Below are positions 23,762-32,979 of a stretch of 64,000 nucleotides of DNA, one piece after another (position 1 is the first letter of the stretch; each line of letters begins with the position of its first letter). The stretch lies in NCBI GenBank assembly GCA_964532465.1, contig CAZHHX010000002.1, forward strand, positions 62,001 through 126,000. The letters run 5' to 3'. The notes under the pieces were generated by a model. That model was not told where the DNA came from. It saw only the letters and a program-made list of their open reading frames with translations, and ran no database searches. The DNA comes from JAPLKB01 sp964532465. Its GTDB lineage: Bacteria; Desulfobacterota; Syntrophorhabdia; Syntrophorhabdales; Syntrophorhabdaceae. Both the position numbers and the translations under genes were made by a program.

Positions 23762-26700
23762 TTAATTGTTCTCAAAAATCTCCTTCGGCAGCACCAATAT
23801 ATTTCGCAACACTTCTATCGTCCTGCCGCCGATACTGTTTGCAAATTTGAAACTTATATCAGGATCATTCATCGGTCCTTTTACTTTGTAAGTCAGATGA
23901 AGAAATCCATCTCTTTTATCTTTGAGAATATTCCTCAGAAAAGGGATTATATCTATTGTTCTGTCAATGGTAACAAGTGGTGAAACAGCTATATTGGCAT
24001 CTACCTCATGCTTCCTGATGTCCAAGCTTCCATTTCCGGTAATAACCATGGAAGGACTATCGATAAGAAAGTCTTTTGTGTAGAAAATACCTTTTTTTGC
24101 AGTAAAGGTTGCCCCCATCCTTTTATACTGCAAACCCTCTTTTGAGAAGTCAACCTTTCCGCGAAGGACATCCTGCACATTAAGAAGTCCGAACATCTTC
24201 GACAGAAGGTTCCATTTCTTAATCAACCCGTCTTTGCTGTATATGGCCACATTACCTTTAATATCGCCCATAAGCTCTTTTACGGTACTGCCGTGCAAAT
24301 CAACATTACCGTAAATATTTGACCTGCCCTCTGCCATATAATCCTTGTCGCCGAAAACCTTCAGGAACAAACCTCCTTTTATCCTCTGCAATCTGCTGTT
24401 CACATATATATGGGGAATACTGCCTGAAAGGTCAATAGAGCCGTGTGTATCGATGTTACCGTCAAAGGCATTTATTTTTAATTCCGAAATATTCAGCTTG
24501 CTGTTGCTGAAAAGTCCCTTGACATCAAGGTCTTCACCGTTGAAGCTGCCTGAGTGAATTTTCTTTGCCTGCAAATGTATCTCTCCGCTTGACTTTGCTG
24601 TCAGGCTGTTTTTGTCAATTACAGGGATTTTAAAGTCGCCTGTGGTCTTGAAATCATCATAATCAAAAACATCCGCATCGAGATGTAGAGAAAACCTCGG
24701 TGATAGAGAGTCTTCTGAATGAAAGGTTGCGCTCTTTAAAATGCTTTTCCCGGATGTTAATCTGTCGATTTTTACATCAAATATTTCTCCTTTGAAATCT
24801 GAAACAAGGTTAATCTCTCTGAGGGGCTTCTTTAGCCACGGCAGTCTTAGGAATCCTTTATTGATTCTTACGTAACCATTCATACAGGGCATTTTTCTTA
24901 GAGGGAGTTCGATGTCTTTCAAGGACATCTTCAGATCCAGTTCTCCTCCTGTTGTGCTGCTGCTAAAAAAAAAGAGGGGAGCAACCTTATCAAAACCGAA
25001 AATATCCATGGCAATATCCAAATCCATCTTTTTATCGGGTTTTATATTGCCCCTGAGGTTTACGTTGATAATATCGAGATTATACAAAAAACGCTCGATT
25101 CGGGTGCCTGTTTTTCCCTTCAGCATGGTCACGCTTGCCTTACTCTTTATTCCTTTTTCTTTTTTTACCATACCGGGAAATTCAAAAGAGAGCTCATCCA
25201 TTGACACGTGGCCATCAACTTTAATATTATCGGCATCTTTTTGCATTTCAATGTCAAGCTTCGCAATCCCTTCCATATCAGAAGGCTTCGGCATAAAGGG
25301 CTGCACGTGAATCGCATCCAGATCACCTTTTATTTTCAGGTCCAGCAAGTTTTTATGCCACTTTCCCCTGATAACCATATCTGTACCGCCTCTGTTGACT
25401 ATAAGCGGGTCAAAAATAATTTCATTGTTGTTGAATCTGTAGACACCTTTTGCGGATACTGATGATTTCTTCCATGTTATATCAGTATTGCTGAATTTGC
25501 CCGTACCGTTAATACTGAAACCTTTATCCCTTTTCCCTCCGAGTTCTATTACACCTTCCGTTTCTCCGCTCCTGAAGTTTATCCCCTTTGTATCCATTAA
25601 AGGCGGAATGTCTTTCAGATTAAAGGTGTAGCTACCTTTAATCTGAACACTTTTATCTCTTGAAAAAGGAATAACGCCGTTTACATCATAAAATCTGCTC
25701 GTTTTAAAAAGTCCCTTAGCCCCGGAAATGTTCAGTATGCTTTCCCTAAAAGACAATATAGCTTCAACATCAGTAAAATGCATATCTTTATAAGATACTC
25801 CTGTATCTTTTAATGCCAGCTCCATGTATAGCGGTTGTTTCTTATCATAGACAAATTTGTTTATCCTTACTTTTCCATCATCAACATAATTCCATATATC
25901 AAATTTTGTTTTTGTCACACTATCAACGGCAATGTAATCTTTTACATCCTGAATAGAGAAAAAGTCCATACTGAGTTCAAGCCTTGTAAATACGTTTTTT
26001 ACAAGCTTCAGATCCAGGTCAAGCGGGGTGTTTCTATATCTGGTATTACTTATTTTTATATCCATTACACTGTCGGCATACATGAAGGATACTTTCCCCT
26101 TAGCCCTTTCAACAACAAATGGTTTTTTGAATATGTTATCTTTCAGCTTGTAATCAAAGATTTCAAAGGGGCCTTCGAAGGCAAAGCTTTTCTTTGCATA
26201 AGTAAATGCACCGTTTATATTTGCGTTGCCGTGCATATCATCGGACAGACTGTTAAGATTCAGTCTTGCGAGGTTCATATTGCCCTTTGCCTCAGTTGCC
26301 TTACCTTTATATACACCTTCTCCTGAAGCATGCAATGTTCCGAACAAATCATCATTTCGAACATTTATTTCAAAAGAAAAGGACTTCCCCGGCCTTAACC
26401 CCTTTATCTTCGCTGAATCAATATTAAATGTTTGTTTATTGTAGGCAATAACCCCTCTTTTTATCTCAAGGAGTTCTTCGGGCACAGGGTAAAAACGGCT
26501 TTTTCCTTTTGTCGCCGGGATAGTCAGATTAAAGTCAGAGATGATTGCATCTTTAAAATATAACCCTTTTTTTATGCCTATACCCAATTGACAATTACCG
26601 GCCTGACCTTCTACATTTCCTTTTATGCGGATGCCGTTAAAATCTACGACAAGGACTCCTTCTTTATAAGTAAGACGAGAGCCGGATATGCTAACCTGCC

Positions 26701-26818
26701 CTTTTATAAATTTTCCCAGCATATAGGGAATAAAAGTTGACAAGTTTGTCAGTACAATAATAGCGGCAAAAAAGATCGCAAGTATTAAGGCTGAAGATAT
26801 GCAAAGAGCTTTTTTCAT
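23762..26818 (-). CDS. AsmA-like large periplasmic/envelope protein
   Basis: The 1,018-residue protein has an N-terminal membrane anchor (residues 6-28) and a long beta-rich repetitive body. The C-terminal AsmA-like domain (about 830-1000) includes GNVAIYSKDGLIKKWNLLSK, VITGNGSLDIRKHEVD and the VKGPMNDPDISF end. AsmA/TamB/YhdP proteins form long grooves that carry lipids between inner and outer membranes. Its start overlaps comF by four bases, so it is cotranslated with it. The nearby LapAB-like fusion also concerns outer-membrane assembly. Confidence 0.82.
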   Translation of the reverse strand: MKKALCISSALILAIFFAAIIVLTNLSTFIPYMLGKFIKGQVSISGSRLTYKEGVLVVDFNGIRIKGNVEGQAGNCQLGIGIKKGLYFKDAIISDFNLTIPATKGKSRFYPVPEELLEIKRGVIAYNKQTFNIDSAKIKGLRPGKSFSFEINVRNDDLFGTLHASGEGVYKGKATEAKGNMNLARLNLNSLSDDMHGNANINGAFTYAKKSFAFEGPFEIFDYKLKDNIFKKPFVVERAKGKVSFMYADSVMDIKISNTRYRNTPLDLDLKLVKNVFTRLELSMDFFSIQDVKDYIAVDSVTKTKFDIWNYVDDGKVRINKFVYDKKQPLYMELALKDTGVSYKDMHFTDVEAILSFRESILNISGAKGLFKTSRFYDVNGVIPFSRDKSVQIKGSYTFNLKDIPPLMDTKGINFRSGETEGVIELGGKRDKGFSINGTGKFSNTDITWKKSSVSAKGVYRFNNNEIIFDPLIVNRGGTDMVIRGKWHKNLLDLKIKGDLDAIHVQPFMPKPSDMEGIAKLDIEMQKDADNIKVDGHVSMDELSFEFPGMVKKEKGIKSKASVTMLKGKTGTRIERFLYNLDIINVNLRGNIKPDKKMDLDIAMDIFGFDKVAPLFFFSSSTTGGELDLKMSLKDIELPLRKMPCMNGYVRINKGFLRLPWLKKPLREINLVSDFKGEIFDVKIDRLTSGKSILKSATFHSEDSLSPRFSLHLDADVFDYDDFKTTGDFKIPVIDKNSLTAKSSGEIHLQAKKIHSGSFNGEDLDVKGLFSNSKLNISELKINAFDGNIDTHGSIDLSGSIPHIYVNSRLQRIKGGLFLKVFGDKDYMAEGRSNIYGNVDLHGSTVKELMGDIKGNVAIYSKDGLIKKWNLLSKMFGLLNVQDVLRGKVDFSKEGLQYKRMGATFTAKKGIFYTKDFLIDSPSMVITGNGSLDIRKHEVDANIAVSPLVTIDRTIDIIPFLRNILKDKRDGFLHLTYKVKGPMNDPDISFKFANSIGGRTIEVLRNILVLPKEIFENN

Positions 26819-27534
26819 GAAGGGGTCCGTGCAAGGGCAAAAAGCAATGTAGAGCCTGCGCCGGCTTTGAGCAACATCCCGGAGGCCTCTTTTGCTGTGT
26901 AGCCTGTTGTAAAAAGATCATCCACGAGCAGGACGCTTTTTGCCTTTATCTCGTGCCCGTTTTTAACTGCAAAGGCACCTCTTATGTTTTTCTTTCTCTC
27001 GTCCCTGTGAAGGCTGTATTGATCCATTGTATCCCTTGCCTTATAGAGTATTGAGTGATAAAGAGGTTTACCCGTTATCTTCGATATTTCCTCTCCGATA
27101 ATAAAAGACTGATTAAATCCCCTTTCCTTCAGCCTCTTTTCTGTAACAGGCATGGGGATTATGCAGTCAAATGACCCTGAAAAAAGCAATATCTTTTCTT
27201 TTGTTAAATGGACTAAATGTTTGCCTACATCTTTCCTGCTGTGAAACTTAAATGCATGTATTGCTTCGCGGAGTCTGTTTTCAAAATAAAAACCGAAATA
27301 TCCTTCCCGGAAACCTCTCTCCCTCTGAATGCACTCACCGCATACAGCTCTTTTACCTAACCATCTTCCACAAACAGGGCATACCGAGTCATCTTCAACC
27401 ACACGGAACGAATCAATACATTCCCCGCAGAGAACATCGTCTTTTTTATCGCATCCGCCGCAATGGACGGGATAAACGATCTCTAATACAGCCTTAAAAA
27501 GATTACGCGCCGTATTTATCGAGTTTAAGAGCAT
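26815..27534 (-). CDS. comF: ComF-family phosphoribosyltransferase-like protein
   Basis: The 239-residue protein has an N-terminal zinc finger pair (CGGCDKKDDVLCGEC and CPVCGRWLGKRAVCGEC) and a C-terminal PRTase domain with VLLVDDLFTTGYTAKEA. ComF proteins are linked to DNA uptake and helicase function in competence, though the exact reaction is not settled. Its 3' end overlaps the AsmA start by four bases. Its 5' end overlaps the remnant of a phosphoglycerate mutase gene. Confidence 0.9.
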   Translation of the reverse strand: MLLNSINTARNLFKAVLEIVYPVHCGGCDKKDDVLCGECIDSFRVVEDDSVCPVCGRWLGKRAVCGECIQRERGFREGYFGFYFENRLREAIHAFKFHSRKDVGKHLVHLTKEKILLFSGSFDCIIPMPVTEKRLKERGFNQSFIIGEEISKITGKPLYHSILYKARDTMDQYSLHRDERKKNIRGAFAVKNGHEIKAKSVLLVDDLFTTGYTAKEASGMLLKAGAGSTLLFALARTPS

Positions 27535-27781
27535 GGGTACGTACGAGAGGTATGGGTTGTTTACTGTAAATTGTTCCGATGTTGCTGCGGATACAGTTCC
27601 TTTCGTGAAATGGTATACCGTTTTGCTCGCCTGTTTTTATAGGAAGGTTGTCAATATTTGGTTTTTTCGCCGCCTCAAAGGTGGCCTGATATGCATGTTC
27701 AGGTTTAGGGATATGGCCAAGCCCGTCAAGAATCAAAAAAATGATCTTATTGTTATTGGTTATAAGCAAATTTTTTATCAT
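27503..27781 (-). pseudogene. Remnant of cofactor-independent phosphoglycerate mutase (ApgM type)
   Basis: The 92-codon frame contains KIIFLILDGLGHIPKPE and FEAAKKPNIDNL, the metal-binding N-terminus of archaeal-type 2,3-BPG-independent phosphoglycerate mutases (normally about 400 residues). Everything after residue 55 is unrelated or out of order and the catalytic Ser region is missing. It overlaps comF by 32 bases. In other genomes this enzyme can follow rsfS in similar clusters, so this is probably a local deletion remnant. Confidence 0.6.
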
Positions 27782-27786
27782 TATTC

Positions 27787-29148
27787 TTATTCCCTATCCC
27801 ATGCCTCCCCTTCGTAAAGCGCCTTCAGTTCTGCTGCCTCGGTATAGAAGAAATCTTCTTTTTTTACATTAATTGTGTTCCAACTGTTGCAGACATCGCA
27901 AAAATCCGACCACTCGACTTTTTTAGACTGGCAGTTGTCACATATAAAAGGAATATATACATGCTCTGCGGGAAATGCGCGCCGGAATTCTTCCACAGCC
28001 TTTTCCATCTGCCCTCTGTGGATGTACGCCTCTGCCATTGCCTTATGGAGTCCCTTAAAATCAGCCCCCTCTGCAAGGAGCGTATTGAGGGTATCTATCG
28101 CTTCATCAATCATCTCCAGCCTTAAACAGAGCCGCGCGTAGAGAAACTCTATGAGATAATTCTTTGTGGAAATATCAAGGATCCTCCGGTATATCTTCAG
28201 GATAACTTCAGGATTTCCCCTGTCAATGTATAAGTCCTCCATTTTCAAGAGAAAGATTATATGGCCTGTTTTTGAATACCCTCTGCCGTATACTCTGCCT
28301 GCCTCATTGAGCTTTCCCGTTCTTTTATATGCTTCAGCGAGGAGAATATAGGCAGGAATAAACCGCTTGTCATCACTGATAATTTCTCTTAATTCTTTAA
28401 TAATATCATCTGCATTGATATCAAATCCTTTAGCAAAAAGCGTCCGTATCTTTTCACACCGTATGCCCAGAAATTCCCTGTTTTCATCATCTGTTTTTAT
28501 GAATTTTTTTATCTTTTTTTCTGTCTCGTAAGCATCATCCCATTTTTTCCTGGAAATATAGTAATCTCTTAAAATTGCCAGCGCTTCCAGATTTGATTCA
28601 TTGGTTCTTAATACTTCCTTTAATTCATTTTCAATTTTTTGCGTATCCTTTGTTGAAAGGCGCACCTTTGCCCTTTTCAACAGTACGGATTCACGTTTAC
28701 CAAGGCTTGCCTCGGCAAGATCAAGTATCTCTATTGCCTTATCAGGCTCTTTCATGGATATGTACATATCTGAAAGAAACATATAGGGCTCTTCCATATC
28801 AGGGGTTTTTCTGATAATCCTGTTGAGATTTTCTATGGCTTTTTCCCTGTCGCCCCTTAAATCATATGCCCTTGCTTTTTCAAAAAAATCCTTGAATTCT
28901 TGTCTCCTCTTTCCTTTTTTCCCCTCTTTCCATCCGCTGATAAGTCTTCCCATATCATAGAAGAAGCTTATGATAATTGAGATTATGATACCCAGTATAA
29001 ATGAAGCTACCACATAAGTTGCAACGCTTGCCTCGAAGAACTTGCCGGCGCCAAGGTAAAGCTTTACATTATCCGGGTTCAGATGATTCATGTAGAGGTA
29101 AAAAAGCACAAACAGAAAAAACAGGAGAAAGAATATCTTATATCTCAT
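27787..29148 (-). CDS. LapA-like/LapB-like fusion: membrane anchor, TPR array, rubredoxin-type zinc finger
   Basis: The 453-residue protein has two N-terminal helices (4-20 and 44-66) separated by NPDNVKLYLGAG, which resembles the LapA (DUF1049) domain. A TPR array covers about residues 90-400, and a C-terminal rubredoxin-like finger has CDNCQSKKVEWSDFCDVC. LapB (YciM) in E. coli has one helix, TPRs and the same finger and regulates LPS synthesis through LpxC proteolysis; LapA is encoded separately next to it. Here both appear in one chain. It follows the dksA-like gene by five bases. Confidence 0.78.
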   Translation of the reverse strand: MRYKIFFLLFFLFVLFYLYMNHLNPDNVKLYLGAGKFFEASVATYVVASFILGIIISIIISFFYDMGRLISGWKEGKKGKRRQEFKDFFEKARAYDLRGDREKAIENLNRIIRKTPDMEEPYMFLSDMYISMKEPDKAIEILDLAEASLGKRESVLLKRAKVRLSTKDTQKIENELKEVLRTNESNLEALAILRDYYISRKKWDDAYETEKKIKKFIKTDDENREFLGIRCEKIRTLFAKGFDINADDIIKELREIISDDKRFIPAYILLAEAYKRTGKLNEAGRVYGRGYSKTGHIIFLLKMEDLYIDRGNPEVILKIYRRILDISTKNYLIEFLYARLCLRLEMIDEAIDTLNTLLAEGADFKGLHKAMAEAYIHRGQMEKAVEEFRRAFPAEHVYIPFICDNCQSKKVEWSDFCDVCNSWNTINVKKEDFFYTEAAELKALYEGEAWDRE

Positions 29149-29153
29149 AATGA

Positions 29154-29507
29154 TTATATCCCTTTTTCTTCCATCATTCGTTTACAAGTAATACAATACC
29201 TTGCAACAGGATTTGCCTCAAGTCTTTTTTCATTAATTTTTTCTTCGCACTCTTCACATATGCCGTATGTTTCATTTTTTATTTTGTCAAGCGTATGATC
29301 TACATCTTTTAAGAGCTTAAGATCATTATCACTTATGCTCATGAGAATATCGGCGTTATATGAGTTGCTTGCAGCGTCTGCCATGTCCTGAATGCCGTCT
29401 GTTCCCATTGCGTAAGATTCTTCCTTGAGCTTTTTTGCCTTATTCAAAATACCTTCTCTCGTATTGAGGAGTTTTTTCCTGAAATATTCAATCTGTTCTT
29501 TGTTCAT
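29154..29507 (-). CDS. DksA/TraR-type zinc-finger protein
   Basis: The 117-residue protein starts at ATG 29507 (MNKEQIEYFRKKLL) after GAGG, inside the end of rsfS. It has a coiled-coil pair (residues 5-75, with DMADAASNS) and a C4 zinc finger CEECEEKINEKRLEANPV...CITC. DksA-like proteins enter the RNA polymerase secondary channel and act with ppGpp. The tip acidic residues are only partly like E. coli DksA, so function may differ. The 20-base overlap with rsfS implies coupling. Confidence 0.87.
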   Translation of the reverse strand: MNKEQIEYFRKKLLNTREGILNKAKKLKEESYAMGTDGIQDMADAASNSYNADILMSISDNDLKLLKDVDHTLDKIKNETYGICEECEEKINEKRLEANPVARYCITCKRMMEEKGI

Positions 29508-29877
29508 GTCCCACCTCTGAGTTACTTTTATTTTCTTTCTCCAGTCTGTGTTTTTTTGCCTCAATCCAGAGACTTTCAAGGTCGTATAGTTCTCTTAAAG
29601 GTTCAAGAAAAATATGAACTATAACATCCCTGTAATCTATTATTACCCATCTTCCGTCGTTGTAGCCTTCAACAGAAAAAGGTTTTATCCCGTCTTTTTT
29701 CATGCTTGCTTCAATGTGCTCGGATATGGTTTTGACATGCCTCTCACTTGTCCCATTTGCCAGGACAAAGTAATCCGCGATATCAGTCAATCCCGCAAGC
29801 TCAAGCATTAATACATCATCTGCCTTTTTTTCTTCCGCATATTTGCTGCACATCTTAACCTTATCTATCGTTTCCAT
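29488..29877 (-). CDS. rsfS: Ribosome silencing factor RsfS
   Basis: The 129-residue protein has the RsfS core: KKADDVLMLEL, DYFVLANGTSERHVKTI, WVIIDYRDVIVHIF and RELYDLESLW. RsfS binds ribosomal protein L14 and blocks subunit joining under starvation. The C-terminus has a basic tail of about 20 residues beyond the usual end. It lies after nadD in the conserved nadD-rsfS order. Confidence 0.93.
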   Translation of the reverse strand: METIDKVKMCSKYAEEKKADDVLMLELAGLTDIADYFVLANGTSERHVKTISEHIEASMKKDGIKPFSVEGYNDGRWVIIDYRDVIVHIFLEPLRELYDLESLWIEAKKHRLEKENKSNSEVGHEQRTD

Positions 29878-29937
29878 TTACCCTCTTCAAAAAAGTAGAA
29901 TGTAGAAATTAAGTTTCTCTTTTTTGTATTTTTTATC

Positions 29938-30582
29938 TCAATTCATTATCTTACTGTACAATCCCATTTTATTAATATATTTCTCCACCGGTTGAGGAAC
30001 AAGATATTTGATTGATCTGCCGTTCCTTGCATATTCCCTTATCTTTGTCGATGATATATCAAGCTGTGTAACCCTTTGCATGTGAATTTCATTTCCGGAT
30101 CTATGCTTGAATGTCTCTTCATCTATCCTTTTTATATCTCTCCTGATGCTGGAAGGGAACAATGTTCCGGCCGGTTTTTTCCTGTTAAGAGGTCTTTCCA
30201 TAATAATAAAATTTGTGTAATCAAATATCTCCCGGTAATGATACCAGGTATCTATCTCCAAAAAAGCATCGATTCCTATAATAAAATAAAGCTTTTTAAA
30301 ACGTTTCTGAAATGTCTTTATTGTATTGATAGAATAGGAAACTCCCTGATTTTTTATCTCTATATCGGAGGCGCAGAGAAAACTGTTGCCTCTTACTGCT
30401 TTTTTCAACATTGACAGACGTAAGGCAGAATCTGTTATTTCCTTGGTTCTCTTATGAGGCGGTATATATGCCAATACAAAATAGACTTTATCCAGCAGGT
30501 ACTGTTCCCGTATTTCTTCTGCTGTCCTTAAATGTCCCATATGCACAGGGTCAAATGTGCCGCCGAAAATGCCTACTTTCAT
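29938..30582 (-). CDS. nadD: Nicotinate-nucleotide adenylyltransferase
   Basis: The 214-residue nucleotidyltransferase has GIFGGTFDPVHMGHL (ATP-binding HxGH) and the ISSTKIR-type motif SSTKIREYARNG near residue 178. It makes deamido-NAD from nicotinate mononucleotide and ATP. The start overlaps the proA stop by one base. Confidence 0.95.
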   Translation of the reverse strand: MKVGIFGGTFDPVHMGHLRTAEEIREQYLLDKVYFVLAYIPPHKRTKEITDSALRLSMLKKAVRGNSFLCASDIEIKNQGVSYSINTIKTFQKRFKKLYFIIGIDAFLEIDTWYHYREIFDYTNFIIMERPLNRKKPAGTLFPSSIRRDIKRIDEETFKHRSGNEIHMQRVTQLDISSTKIREYARNGRSIKYLVPQPVEKYINKMGLYSKIMN

Positions 30583-31826
30583 TACTCCCTCAACTGCCCG
30601 TCGCCAAAGGCGATAAACTTGTTAACCGTCAATTCTTCAAGCCCCATTGGACCAAAGGCATGGAGCTTTGTCGTACTGATGCCCATTTCCGCTCCGAGCC
30701 CTAATTGATAACCGTCATTTAACCTTGTAGACGCGTTGATAAGCACGCAGGAGGAGTTAACCTCTCTTAAGAATCTCCATGCGTTATCATAATTTGCTGT
30801 AATGATTGCGTCCGTATGGTCTGAACCGTATTTTCTGATATGTGAAACAGCTTCATCCATATTTTTAACAATCTTTATTGAGAGGGTTAAATCAAGGTAT
30901 TCCTCGTACCAGTCCTGCTCCTTCGCCTTCTCAATCCCTTTCAGTATCTTAACTGTTTTTCCGCAGCCTTTAATGACAACACCCTGTTTATGTAAAATAT
31001 CCGCCATTTCAGGCAGAAATGTCTTTGCTACGGATTCGTGTACAAGAAGCGTCTCCATTGCATTACATGTGGCCGGTTTTTGAGCTTTCGCGTTGAGACA
31101 TACCTTATACGCAAGGTCAAGCTGCGCCCATTCATCAACATATATGTGACATACACCCTTATAGTGTTTTAAAACAGGGATCCTCGATTTTTCGACAACG
31201 CTCCTTATCAGGGCTTCTCCTCCCCTTGGAATAATGAGGTCTATATAATCGTCAAGTTTCAGGAGTTCATAAACATACGCCCTGTCGCCTGTGCCGACAA
31301 ATTGCGCCGCCTCCGCTGTGATACCGCCTTTTTCAAGCGATTCCCTAATAAGGCCGAAGAGAGCAAGGTTTGAATGATAGGCTTCGGAGCCGCCTTTCAG
31401 GATTACACAGTTCCCGCTTTTCAGACATAAGGAAAAAGCCTCTATTGTTACGTTGGGTCTGGATTCATAAATTACAAGGATGACGCCGATGGGTATTCTC
31501 ATCCGGCCCACAAGCAGTTTGTTCGGTCTGTTCCATAGCTTTACAATCTCGCCCACAGGATCAGGGAGAGCCACAACATCTCTGATGCTTGCCTGCATCT
31601 CGCCGATGATTTTACCGTCTATCCTGAGTCTGTCCACTATGCTTTTGGGGAGCCCTTCTTTTTGGGCATTCTCAATATCCTTCCTGTTTTCATTGAAAAG
31701 ATATTCCTGTTTCTCCGCGATCAGCCCCTCTAATATCATAAGGATACTGTTCTTCTTCTCTGTTGCAGCATGGGAGAGTATACCGGAGGCTGCTTTTGTC
31801 TTTTTTGCGAGTTCTTCAGGTTTCAT
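30582..31826 (-). CDS. proA: Gamma-glutamyl phosphate reductase
   Basis: The 414-residue aldehyde-dehydrogenase-fold enzyme has KSGNCVILKGGSEAYHSN for NADPH binding and the catalytic cysteine in KAQKPATCNAMETLLVH. It reduces glutamyl phosphate to glutamate semialdehyde in proline synthesis. It overlaps proB by four bases, so the two are coupled. Confidence 0.97.
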   Translation of the reverse strand: MKPEELAKKTKAASGILSHAATEKKNSILMILEGLIAEKQEYLFNENRKDIENAQKEGLPKSIVDRLRIDGKIIGEMQASIRDVVALPDPVGEIVKLWNRPNKLLVGRMRIPIGVILVIYESRPNVTIEAFSLCLKSGNCVILKGGSEAYHSNLALFGLIRESLEKGGITAEAAQFVGTGDRAYVYELLKLDDYIDLIIPRGGEALIRSVVEKSRIPVLKHYKGVCHIYVDEWAQLDLAYKVCLNAKAQKPATCNAMETLLVHESVAKTFLPEMADILHKQGVVIKGCGKTVKILKGIEKAKEQDWYEEYLDLTLSIKIVKNMDEAVSHIRKYGSDHTDAIITANYDNAWRFLREVNSSCVLINASTRLNDGYQLGLGAEMGISTTKLHAFGPMGLEELTVNKFIAFGDGQLRE

Positions 31827-32926
31827 ATCAATACCATATTATCCCTGTGTACAATTTCTTCAGCATATTTATATCCGAGCTTCTTTTCAATATCAATACT
31901 TTTTAGACCCTTGATCTTATTAATATCCGATGACGAATAATTTGTTATGCCCTTCGCGATAATCGCTTCACCTGCGCCATTCACTTCAATGCATTCTCCT
32001 CTTGAGAAATCACCTTCCACAGTTATTATACCGGAGGACAGAAGGCTTTTGCCGTCATGAACTATGGCATGTTCAGCGCCTGTGTCTATGTGAATTTTAC
32101 CTTTAATCTTATAAGCAAAGGCAGTCCACCATTTATTTCTTGTCATTTTTTTGTCCGCGAGGAAAAGTGTTCCCGGCTCTTCCCCTTTAACAATCCTTAA
32201 TACGATATTGTCTAAGCTTCCCCGCACTATCCTCGTAGGGATGCCGTAACTACCGGCCTTCTTTGCCGCCTCCAGCTTGCTTACCATCCCGCCCGTGCTC
32301 TTCTCGCTCCTTGTTTCGCCTGCTATCTTTTCAATTTTATCATCTACTTTACGCACGACATCTATGATATGGGCGCCGGAATATTTATTCGGATCCTTAT
32401 CAAACAACCCGTCAACATCAGAAAGGAGCAGAAGAAGATCCGCATCGGATATCTGGGCAATAAGGGCGGACAGATTATCATTGTCGCCGAATCTTATTTC
32501 CTTAAAAGACAGGGCGTCATTTTCGTTGATTATTGGAATAATATCCATGGCAATAAGCATATTTAACGTGTTCATGAGATTCAAACACCTGTTCTTGCTT
32601 TTTATGTCCTCATGGGTCAACAATATCTGACCGGTTTTTATCTTCTCTTTTTCAAAGGCTTCCATGTACATCTTCATGAGCAGTATCTGCCCGATTGATG
32701 CAAGAGCCTGCCTTTTCGCGATTTCCTTCGGTTTCTTCTTTAAATTAAGGGCTTCCATGCCACATGCTATAGCCCCGCTTGATACGAGAACCGGACTTAC
32801 CCCTTTCTCTTTTATTTTCTTTATCTGCCTTGCAAGCTTTCCTATCATATCAGCGCTGACCTTATTGTCTTTATCCAGAAGAACCGAGGTTCCTATTTTT
32901 ATAACTACCCGTTTGACATTAATCAT
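31823..32926 (-). CDS. proB: Glutamate 5-kinase with PUA domain
   Basis: The protein has an amino-acid-kinase domain (VVIKIGTSVLL; VSSGAIACGM; INENDALSF; DVDGLFDKDP) and a C-terminal PUA domain (GTFL to HRDN region, about 270-360). It phosphorylates glutamate, the first proline step. I prefer ATG 32926 (MINVKRVVIKIG) because it matches the family N-terminus; an alternative ATG at 32977, directly next to the obgE stop, adds 17 residues. Confidence 0.95.
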   Translation of the reverse strand: MINVKRVVIKIGTSVLLDKDNKVSADMIGKLARQIKKIKEKGVSPVLVSSGAIACGMEALNLKKKPKEIAKRQALASIGQILLMKMYMEAFEKEKIKTGQILLTHEDIKSKNRCLNLMNTLNMLIAMDIIPIINENDALSFKEIRFGDNDNLSALIAQISDADLLLLLSDVDGLFDKDPNKYSGAHIIDVVRKVDDKIEKIAGETRSEKSTGGMVSKLEAAKKAGSYGIPTRIVRGSLDNIVLRIVKGEEPGTLFLADKKMTRNKWWTAFAYKIKGKIHIDTGAEHAIVHDGKSLLSSGIITVEGDFSRGECIEVNGAGEAIIAKGITNYSSSDINKIKGLKSIDIEKKLGYKYAEEIVHRDNMVLI

Positions 32927-32979
32927 GCGATATCCGTTTTTTATGTTCCTTGCAGGCCTGAATCCGCCATTGCCCAAAC

